A stretch of 64,000 bases of DNA, from NCBI GenBank assembly GCA_047967505.1, contig CM106538.1. One strand, given 5' to 3'. This DNA comes from Dipteris shenzhenensis (Eukaryota > Polypodiophyta > Polypodiopsida > Gleicheniales). Position 1 is the stretch's first letter. Each line of letters starts with the position of its first letter. The position numbers and the translations under genes are program-made. Below, piece after piece: positions 35,458 through 46,440 of the stretch. The notes below the pieces were generated by a model. That model saw only the letters and a list, made by a program, of their open reading frames with translations, made no database searches and had not been told where the DNA came from.

Positions 35458-38400
35458 ACGTCCACGGGAGGCGTCGCGGGCCTATGGGACAAACAAATTC
35501 GTGTAATTGCATACACTAGTATGGAATAATCTTGATCCTTAGTGGACAGGTGAGCCTCAGTGGGCTGAAGCAAAGGGCATGCTAGGCCCCTTGCTGAGTA
35601 CTAATGTATGCTAACAAAGTCATAATTATAAAAATAGTCAACTACAACTGCATAGTGGATGCTCAAGTATGTGTGGGTGTGTGGATTTGAATGTGTGAGA
35701 GCATATTTTTATACTATGGTCTACACCCACTGTTGGGCGCTGATGATGTCAATGGGGATGTCATAGTAGCGAGTCCCTGCTATGCATGATGGAGTTTATG
35801 GTTTTCAACCTTGTGAGTGACTATCATGAGATTGAACTGCACTATGTTGTGTTTTTAGAGGATGGGTTTGGGAATGTTCCTGGATTAATCTAGGGATATG
35901 CTTATGCCGTATTAGCAGACATGCAAATCTCACCTTGTGAAGTTTTCGTCCAAGTTGCGGCCTGCTGGTATTGTGATAATTCTTTCTATCTTAAATGGTG
36001 CGTTGCCCTATCAGCTAGATTTAGATTTAGATGCTCGTTGGGGAGAGACTAAAATGAAAATTTTTAGACTTCACAAGCAGTTGTAGCTTGAATGAAGAGA
36101 TTTTGGACTACCTTTTGATTAGTCTTCTCCTTTAGTGCTAGCCTTCATCATGGCTGAGTCTGCCCTTCACCTCCGGAGTGCCGACAAAAACTCAGTACGA
36201 AGACTTTGTATAAATGGAGGCTCAAGTATGTGTGGGTGTGTGGATTTGTATGTGTGAGAACATATTTTTATACTATGGTCTACACCCACTGTTGGGCGCT
36301 GATGACGTCAGTGGGGATGTCATAGTAGCTAGTCCCTGCTATGCATGATGGAGTTTATGGTTTTTAACCTTGTGAGTGACTATCATGAGATTGAAACTGC
36401 ACTATGTTGTGTTTTTAGAGGATGAGTTTGGGAACGTTCCTGGATTCATCTAGGTATATACAATCAATCAATCTAGGAACAGACTGAAAAACAAGTTAGT
36501 TTCGACACTGGGACTCAGAAACAGGATAAACAACCAAAGACTGGTACAGCGATGGCTCTCTGGTGGGCTGCATATCAATGTCTCTGGGATCTGCATCTCT
36601 TGTAATCTCCTGATCATGCTGGATTGTGGGACAGTGTCAAATGACTTTTGAAAGTCTACAAAGGATTCGTAGACCTTCTGGTGTCTAGATCTTGCCTCCT
36701 CGATGATAGCCCTTAGAGTGAAGATGTGATCTAGGGTTGAATGTTGTCTCCGGAATGCGTCCTGTCCTAGTGCCTGCTGCCCCCGAGCCTCTGTATGACT
36801 GCTGAGCTGTTGGAAAGTAGAGGATAGAATCACTCACTGCTCTCTCTCCCGATTGCAGCACATATGACACTCAAAGAGAGATAGAGAGAGAGAGAGAAAA
36901 ACTCTGATATATTCTTTCACTAACAGTGGGCTGACAAAAGTTCAAGAAGTGAGCAACAAACAGCAAAGAGATGCTGATACAAAAGGCTGAGTCTATTCCT
37001 CTCCCTGCACCCTTGCCCGGGTGCAAGGGCTGTCAGTGCTGCTGATGAAGAAAAGTGGGGGGGGGGGGCAGGGGGAGGGGGTTTATGTAGGTGGGCAGCA
37101 AGCCCCCTAAACTGGCCGACTTTCCAGTCGGTTCCAGTCTGCTGCACCGACTTCCAGAAGGGCCTAAATGGCTAACTTTTGGTCGGTTTCTAGGTCAGCC
37201 CTTTGGCCTATATAAGGCCCCATATGCTGGGCCTTTTTGGCTGCTGCTGGCTGGTACACATGTGCTGCCGATGCCCCCCGCATGGGCCTGTGGTGCTGGC
37301 GCTCTGTTCCATGCAGGGTGCTGCCCTCAGACAGCAAGGTACACTCAGCTCCATCCCCCTATTGTCTCTTGTCCCCTTGTCCCCTCAAATCGGGGGCTCA
37401 CAGGTGGGGCAGTAACATTTCTAATGTGAGCTCCCTCTCTAAAACCGATCCATAAATCTTGGCTAGTGTATGGCCAATCATGAGGGTACGGTAATTCCCA
37501 GTTTTCATAGGGTCTTTGGCTTTGTGTATCAGCACAATCGCGGTGGTGATCCAAGCAGGTGGGGATAGCTCGTTTGAACATGTGTGCCAGGACCAAAGCT
37601 AGGACCTCCTATCCATGTGCTAAGCGCTTAGTCCATAGGCTCTCGTGGTCTTTCTCTCTCTGATTGTGTAATCAACGAAGTGCAGGTCGTACGTTCTGTG
37701 TGGTGAACAAGTGACATGTGGTGGGCTTGGGCATAGAGGACATATCCGGTGGTGTCTGCATCTGGGCATCATAGAGGGAACATGCATATGTGTGCCATAT
37801 ATCCGGGTCAGTGATGGGAATAGGTGGCTTCCCTTCCAATAGAAACCCCTATCTAGTGGTCGGGTGAAACCGGCCTCTAATCACTCAAAGGGCAGTGGAA
37901 CTAAACCTTTAATCACTTCAGCACTTATTTACAGCTCACAAAGCATATATCACAACCATTAACCATTGTATGATCACCATTTGGCGTTTACCCATTTGTT
38001 CACAAACAAAACCACTGAAAAAGGGATGGAGGCTAGAATGCCCCTGCTCAACAGACATAGACAAGTGCACCCGATTGGCTCCAAACACCGTGGCGCCCCT
38101 TTTGGTATTTCTTTATATTTCACAGTGAAATGATTACAAGTTGCATCTGGGAGACCTTCCCTGCAACGGAGCATGCAGCCCCAACTCACTAAGCCTTCGC
38201 AAGGCTTTCAAGCATAGAACACCATCACATAAGTGCACTTAACCCATAGGCTCAACGCAAAGGCATTCTCTTTTCCGAGTGCAATTCCATTGGCTGTCCA
38301 GATGCAATCACACTGCACCCCAGCTGCACTCTCTTTGAGTGGTTTCCAGATAGCATTCACAAAGCTTTTTAAAGCTCCAAAATAAAATTAGCAAAGTACC

Positions 38401-41400
38401 CAACCAAAGAATGACTGATGTAGCACTGCCTGGGCTCCTGTGAGCCAAGAAAGAGGTGGCACACGAGGCCAACCAATAACTTATGGCAAAAAGAAATTGT
38501 AGTAGCAAAATCACAACTGACCAAGCCTTGAAAACTCGAACCAAGTCCTCAATTGCCAAGAGGACATAGTAGCCAATGCCCAATTGCATTCTCAGCCAAA
38601 GAGGAGTGCAAAGGCATGAAGAAAGAGCATTTACAAGAGCCGACTAGCAAGAATTCCACTGAAAAATGCGAAAAGAAGCACTTCTGTCGCGAAGAAGTGG
38701 GAGTTCTTGGGCTCAAAAGAAGCGTGCTTCAGAGAGGAATGCATTGAGAAGGTTTTGGAGAAGTTTCATCGCCGGAAAGTCCTCCAAAACTGAGAAAAAC
38801 CAGTCAACCAGTACGTGGGACCACTCGAAATTCAACAGAAAGCTGTAGCTTTGCAAGAGGAGAGGCCCAGGAGGCGGTAGAAGCAAAAAGGTCCAGAAAA
38901 AGCCACTTTTGCAAATTCGACCAGCAAAAGAAGTGCTCAGCTCTGCCCGTTCTACCAAACACACTTAGGGAAAAGCATATCACTATGAAGGGGAGGCAGA
39001 GGGGAAGCCATCGGGCCAAACGGAAGTTCAGGAATCCAAACGGGTAAGGAGTTATGAAGAAAAACGGAATTCAGCTGAAGGAGGCTGAAAAACCAGTCCA
39101 AAATCTCAACAAAGGGAGAAGATGAGAGAAAACCACACATGTGAAGTTTAGAAGGCCGAGGAAGGTCCAGGAATGGCAAAGGAGCATGTAGAAGGCACTA
39201 GAGCCACTTGGAACTCTAGGGGGGCCATTGAGGTACATGGCCCTCTAGGGGGCCCATTAAAAATGCCACATCATCATTTCCCAACAACCACTCTTTTAAT
39301 TCCTTGGAATGCCTTTGGGCCTAGGGATTAATTACGCTTATGTGCTAGGCACCATGCCGCGTTTAATTACACATTATTAAGCCCACGCTTGGACTTTTAA
39401 AACCAAAGTTGTCACGGTCTTGTAGTACATTAAAGTACTTAGAATTTCACGCCTCCGTGACATACCCCTCTCTTGAAACAACAAACCACAGTTTGCTGTC
39501 CCAAAACACAGGAGCGTGCATGAAATATAGCATAAAAGAGTATACAAGAAAGCCGCAGCTATAGTATATAGAGACGGTGAAAATATGGCTAGGAGAGGCA
39601 TGCATCCATCCGTATACACTGCTCAAAATCTATGTGATCCTCGGCGAACAATAGTCAAGATGCATCAATATCATGAAGTCTCATAACAGAAATACTGTCA
39701 GCTCAGTATCTCGGATGAAACATACAGTGTCATCAAGCGACCTCATGAAATCACAGTGAGCCCGTCTGTACTGAGGGAGTGGAGGTGCTACCCCCCTCTC
39801 GAACACCAGGTAATTCTCCAGACGCTCGCTCTGCTGAACTACTTGTAGGAGCTTGGACCGCAGTCGGCTCTAATTGGAAAGCATCAAGGTAAAGCTGTAA
39901 TATCCCAGGCGAATCTGCCAGTTCACCTTCCTCCATCCATTTCGCATCAAGTGATGGGTAATTTTGAAATTTTACCAAGTAGCGACGGATAACTTTACCC
40001 TTGAGCTTTCTATCTCTGTGTGCTAGAATCTGCTTTGGGGCCAGAAGTTCATCCTGTTCTTCCACTTCAGGCTGCACCTCATCAGGTAAATCCTCGGGAA
40101 TATCTCCATGATATTGCTTTAATAAGCTCACATGAAAGGCATTATGTATCTTCCAATGTGGAGGCAACTTCAGCCTGTAAGCTACCTCGTTTATCTTTTC
40201 AGAAACCTGGAAAGGACCATAGTAATGCATGTTCAGCTTTGTGTACAACCTTTCCTTGCCTTTCTTATTTTTCAGCCTTGCCTTCTGAAAACGCAGCAAA
40301 ACCCAATCACCTTCTGTGAATACCAATTGCGTAAGAAAATATCCAAGTGACTGATGATCTGTCTGCACATAAAAATCAGCTCCAAGAAGGTAATGTTTCC
40401 ATGTGGTCAAAGCATGTATCACTGCTAACATTTCCTTCTCGTATATCTGCAAGTACAATTCAGCATCTTTGAGAACTCTGCTCTCATATGCAACTACTCT
40501 GCCATCCTGCATCAAAGTGCCTCCTATGCTGTTCCCACATGCATCACAAGTTACAGCAAAGGGTTTTGCAAGCTCTGGCAAGATAATAACGGGTTCAGAA
40601 TACAACTTTTGCTTCAGCTCTTCAAAAGCTGCATTTTCCTTTGGTCCCCACCGAAACAGTGCAGCTTTCTTTTGTAAAGCATGCAAGGGAGAAGCAATTT
40701 CTGCAAAGTACTCTATAAACCTCCGATAGTATGAACACAACCCAAGAAAGCTTCTGACTTCATGCAAATTTTTCAAAATTGGCCAACTCCTTATGGCCTC
40801 AACTTTTGCAAGATCCATCTTGACTCCATCCTTTGACACTATAGGACCGAGAAAATGAATCTCATGCATAAAGAACTCACTTTTCTTGGTGTTTATTAAT
40901 AGCTTGTGTCTTGTCAACTCTTGAAACACAATAGTGAGGTGTTTCCTGTGCTCCTGCTCATTTTTAGAGAACACAATGATGTCAGCGAAGAAAGTGCCCA
41001 CAAACTTTCTGTGTGCTCTAAAAATTCTGTCCATCATTCTATTGAAAGTGGCAGGTACATTAGTCAAACCAAAAGGCATCACAAGGAACTCATATAAGCC
41101 AAATGAAGTGCGGAAGGCAGTGTTGTAGACATCTTTAGGCCGTATCCTTATCTGATGGTATCCACTTTTAAGGTCAATACGACTGAACATTGAGGAACCT
41201 TGCAACCAATCCAATATATCATCAATGCGTGGAATTGGAAAATGGTTCTTAATTGTGACTTTATTCAAAGCCCTATAATCAATACACATTCTCCAACTGC
41301 CATCCTTCTTTTGCACAAGCAACACAGGGGAACAGTAAGGAGAATTACTTGGCTAATCCCAAAGATGGCTGTATATTTGTAGCATTCCCTTCACTAGGGA

Positions 41401-44400
41401 GAGCCATGCTTGCATGCCTGGCTGCATTCCCACATTGTCATACATGGCTTGCTTTCTATGCTCAATTGGCGGTGAAATCAACATAGCATCAACGATAGAA
41501 TCTGTACCAAAATATTCAGGTTGCTGCCTCAAATATGGCTGAGGTAGTTGAGCCACATTTATGGACTGCACATTATTATTTTGAGGAGTAGAAGTACCGA
41601 AACCAAGGCCTTGTGCTGGCTGCTCATACTGTTGCACTGGATGTACTTTTTGTACCTCTTTCTCAAGTGCTCTTTTGGGTGAAGATTCCAAGTTTTGTAA
41701 GGTCTGTAATCTGCATTCATCCAAGGCTTCTAGCTGTACCAAGCATTGAGCATAGGCATCCTCCTATCCTTCTATTCTTGCAACAGCTGTGCGAAGACTA
41801 TGTATCTCCAATTCAATGGGTAAAATGGCTTCTATTCCATACACTAGTTGGAATGGTGTAAACCCAATAGCTAGCTTGTGTGTGGTTCTGTAAGCCCATA
41901 AAACTTCTGCCAAGTGCCTATCCCAATGTCTTTTCTTGGTGTCAACAAGGTTTCCCATTGAATTGGACAACAATCCATTTGTTTTCTCAACCAAGCCATT
42001 ACATTTTGATGGCTGTCCCTCATGGGAAACTGATGCATGAGTGTGCGGTCCGCCATGAGAAGCTGATGCATGTGTGTACTCACTCTTTCCGTGCTTGTGA
42101 TTTCTTGATTTCTTATTCTTCTTGGCATTTGTTTGCACAATCTGAGCTCAAATTTTGAGCCAACTGAGTCAAAGTAGTCACTGCACTTGCAAGCTGTGCA
42201 TTCAACATAGTAGTATCACCGTTGAGCTCAGTTGTAGCTTCATGTGTGGCCTGCTCAAAAGGCATTTGTTGTGCTCCATGCAGTTGTACACCAGTTGGAT
42301 CATTAAGGCTTTCTTGCCTTCTTCTTTGAGGAGTTGTGGAGCTCTCTTGCTCATGGGTACTCACCATGTTTATGGTTGTGATATTCAGCTATCAAAAAGT
42401 GCTGCGAAGATATCCCTTCACCAAACTACCGAGGCTCACCTCTTGAGAAAGAGTGTGTGGTATCCCGGCAATGGAACCAATGAAACTGGCCTCTAATCAC
42501 TCAGAGGGCAGTGGAACTAAACCTTTAATCACTTTAGCACTTATTTACAGCTCACAAAGCATATATCACAACCATTAACCATTGCATGATCACCATTTGG
42601 CATTTACCCATTTGTTCACAAACAAAACCACTGAAAAAGGGATGGAGGCTAGAATGCCCCTTCTCAACAGACATAGACAAGTGCACCCGATTGGCCCCAA
42701 ACACTGTGGCGCCCCTTTTGGTATTTCTTTATATTTCACAGTGAAATGATTACAAGTTGCATCTGGGAGACCTTTCCTGCAACTGAGCATGCAGCCCCAA
42801 TTCACTAAGCCTTCGCAAGGCTTTCAAGCATAGAACATCATCACATAAGTGCACTTAACCCATAGGCTCAACCCAAAGGCATTCTCTTTTTCGAGTGCAA
42901 TTCCATTGGCTGTCCAGATGCAATCACACTGCACCCCAGCTGCACTCTCTTTGAGTGGTTTCCAGATGGCATTCATAAAGCTTTTCAAAGCTCCAAAATA
43001 AAATCAGCAAAGTACCCAACCAAAGAATGACTGATGTAGCACTGCCTGGGCACCTGTCAGCTAAGAAAGAGGCGGCACACGAGGCCAACCAATAGCTTAT
43101 GGCAAAAAGAAATTGTAGTAGCAAAATCACAACTCACCAAGCCCTGAAAACTCGAACCAAGTCCTTAATCGCCAAGAGGACATAGTAGCCAATGCCCAAT
43201 TGCATTCTCAGCCAAAGAGGAGTGCAAAGGCTTGAAGAAAGAGCATTTACAAGAGCCAACCAGCAAGAATTCCACTGAAAAATGCGAAAAGATGCACTTC
43301 TATCGCGAAGAAGTGGGAGTTTTTGGGCTCAAAAGAAGCGTGCTTCAGAGAGGAATGCATTGAGAAGGTTTTGGAGAAGTTTCATCGCCGGAAAGTCCTC
43401 CAAAACTGAGAAAAACCAGTCAACCAGTACGTGGGACCACTCGAAATTCAACAGAAAGTTGTAGCTTTGTAAGAGGAGAGGCCTAGGAGGCGGTAGAAGC
43501 AAAAAGGTTCAGAAAAAGCCACTTTTGCAAATTCGACCAGCAAAAGAAGTGCTAAGCTCTGCCCGTTCTACCAAACGCACTTAGGGAAAAGCATATCACT
43601 ATTAAGGGGAGGCAGAGGGGAAGCCATCGGGCCAAACGGGAGTCCAGGAATCCAAACGGGAGTCCAGGAATCCAAACGAGTGAGGAGTTATGAAGAAAAA
43701 CGGAATTCAGCTGAAGGAGGCTGAAAAACCAGTCCAAAATCTCAACAAAGGGAGAAGATGAGAGAGAAAACCACACATGTGAAGTTTAGAAGGCCGAGGA
43801 AGGTCCAGGAATGGCAAAGGAGCATGTAGAAGGCACTAGAGCCACCTGGAACTGTAGGGGGGCCACTGAAGGTACATGGCCCTCTAGGGGGCCCATTAAA
43901 AATGCAACATCATCATTTCCCAACAACCACTCTTTTAATTCCTTGGAATGCCTTTGGGCCTAGGGATTAATTACGCTTATGTGCTAGGCACCGTGCCGCG
44001 TTTAATTACACATTATTAAGCCCACGCTTGGACTTTTAAAACCAAAGTTGTCACGGTCTTGTAGTACATTAAAGTACTTAGAATTTCACGCCCCCGTGAC
44101 ATCGGGTCTCCTCCTCCAAAAGATCTGACAATCTCATCCATTCTATGTGTGAGGAAAACCTGCCGGTTACGACATGTCAATCGTCGGAAGATCCTATGTG
44201 CTTCAGGTGACGTCAGGTGACCTAAATCCCTCTCCCGTGTAAGGTAGGCTCTCGCCTCTTTGCAGTCGTCGGCGAACCAAGGGTTTTGAGGCATCTTCCC
44301 ATCTCGGATCCGCATGGATTGTTTTGTGTGAAAGGATCTGGTGGTGGCGTCTTGTACCACTGAGAGAACGGTGTTGGAGGCGTTGGCGAGGTTTGTATCA

Positions 44401-46394
44401 TTTCCAAGTAGGGCCGGGAGCTCCCCAGCTAGGTAACTCACGTACAATGTGTCACGAACACGGTCAAAGTAGATTTGAATGCGTGCGGGCGTGGGAGGCG
44501 CTCTCCCCGTGGCTGGCATGGTGGTAGAGATGTAGTATGAGTGGTCAGCTCCGAGTGGGGGGGAGGGTTATGGCGAAGTTGTGCATTCGTGAGACAAAGT
44601 CTAGTGGGCCTAGCAGATAATCTACTGTACTAGACCCACCGCCATGTAGAAAGCAAGCAAGGGAGTCTTCTAGAGGATGGCCATCTATGGAGACCATTAG
44701 CTTCCAGCTCAAGCAAATGTCGTCCATATCTTGTCACTTGTGGGGCACCTGCAGAGCGCCCAAGTATCTCGAGCTCAGCTACATCTCACTCTGTGATTAT
44801 GCATGGATCTCTATGATCTGTGAAGTCAAGCAGGCCCACTTGTCTATTTTCGGTCCGTGCATTGAAGTCCCCCAGTAGGAGGATGTCTCCTAGTTTGGAG
44901 AACTCTGTGATGTCATGATGGAACATCTCATACGGGCTGTGTCTATCTGTATTGACCTCTTGTGCATAGGATGACGTATCTCGAGGGAAATAGCACACTG
45001 CAATGAAGATAGGTTTAGCATCTGGAAGCTGAATTTGTATCCACATGTGTCCTGCATGCTCCTCTCTCCGAACCACAGATATGAGTGGTCTCAGACGTGA
45101 TTTGAAGAGGACAGCTAGCCTCCCGGAGCCTCGTACTCCGCTCTCTCCTTAGATCCCTCTTGTGGGCTGACTTCCAAGTATATCCTGTCATTGTAGGCAG
45201 TGCTCTCTCAGGGCTCTCATGTGTCTCAGTGTAGAAGATCAGCTCTCTTTTGGTGTCCCCAGGGTTGGACTAGAGAGTGCCATTGCAAGTCCACACCGCT
45301 ATCTTCAGCTTATTGTGTGCTCTCATTTCATGGTTTTGACACCGTCATGTGTGCTTCACTGCACCTTCTTCCCGCTCCCTTCTTTCTGCCCTCTCTCGGA
45401 TAATCACCTTCCTGTCTCTGTAGGCCCTTCTTGCCTTGCTGCCATAACTCGCACCATCCCCTCCCTCCTGTGCTCTTGCTGTAGGAATGTGAGATCATCA
45501 TTCAAATAGATTTTGGTGCCCTTCAGTGTGGTCCTCATGCCCATGAGGGTGGATCTATCATTTGCTGTCCACAATTCAATTACCATGAGCCTTGTCGGTG
45601 TGCATTTGCCTTACCCACTCTCCAAGCTGATTCATAGGTGAGGTTGTTTTTCATAAAAGTTTTTGTTTACCTCTTTTTTCTTCTCTTCATTTTCTGTGTA
45701 GGTTTTTGGTCTTTAGAACAACAAAAAATCTAAATTTGTATGATTGGACTTATTCTAGTCTTACAAAGGTATATATAAAGCCTTGGCATCTGACATGGGG
45801 GTATCCCCCACTTTTAGGCCTCTTACTAGTGCATTCATAGCCTTGCTGTTACACCGCTTTTCGTCTTCCAAAGTTTCAGAAATGAGCTCTTTTTTGGGTG
45901 TTGTTGTGCCTTTTTTCAGTACATCCTTCCATGCAAGCATATTTGCCTTCCCCGTTGTGATTTGCTATGCGAACTCAGCATGTTTCCCTTGCATGGTGGC
46001 TTGTAAGGCTGCCATTTCCTTCTTGAGCTGCTCATTCTCAGATTTCAGCTCATCAATGAGCTTACATCCCTCTTCTGAGGTCCCCTTTGTGTCCTTGAGC
46101 TGTTTCATTTGCTCTTTGATAAGGTTCAGTTCTTCTTGGATAGGTGGCTGAAGCTCCCCTTCCTCCCAAAGTGCACCTGCCTTCAACTTCTCATTCTCAT
46201 CTTTGAGAGTGGCGACTTGGACCTCTAGCATCTCAATTGAGAGCTGGTTTTTTCATTCAGCATACAAGTTTGCATTTCCCCTTGCCGTTTCTTCATGTCA
46301 TCTTGTAATTGAGCACGTAGGTTGGAGAGCTCATCATTCCTCTTTTCCCCTAATTTCTTTGGTACGCATTCAAGCTCAACATCCTGAAATTTGC

Positions 46395-46440
<46 letters not shown>

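Larger units (their letters stand above)
37865..44101 (-). mobile_element. Ty3/gypsy element (gypsy-A) with long LTRs
   Basis: LTRs of about 1.6 kb (37865-39462 and 42480-44101) are about 97% alike by eye. In the minus reading they begin TGTCACGG and end GGTTTCA, and target duplication TCGGG lies at 37860-37864 and 44102-44106. The primer-binding site (TGGTTCCATTGCCGGGA) lies at about 42462-42478 and the polypurine tract (AAGAGAGGGG) at 39465-39474. The interior is only 3 kb: a gag start, a displaced integrase piece, then reverse transcriptase, RNase H and a chromodomain-type end. It sits inside the LINE, inside an MTP5-type intron. Confidence 0.93.
36468..45640 (-). mobile_element. LINE retrotransposon, split by gypsy-A and an LTR-like insertion
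   Basis: Read on the minus strand: 45590-44786 holds an AP-endonuclease region (LGDILLLGDFNART); 44519-44102 the linker to reverse transcriptase (NPWFADDCKEARAYL). After the gypsy insertion, 37864-37428 carries LIHKAKDPMKTGNYRTLMIG and AKIYGSVLEREL in a shifted frame, and after a 619-bp insertion 36803-36468 continues HSTLDHIFTLRAIIEEARSR and FVDFQKSFDTVP. The catalytic YADD part and the rest of the 3' side are missing. Both insertions have target duplications that rebuild the LINE across them. Frameshifts and stops show it is dead. Confidence 0.85.

Noticed and set aside
38308-39179. Hydrophobic minus-strand frames that look like membrane proteins
   Set aside because: They lie in the gypsy-A LTR and recur in the partner LTR; they are chance frames.
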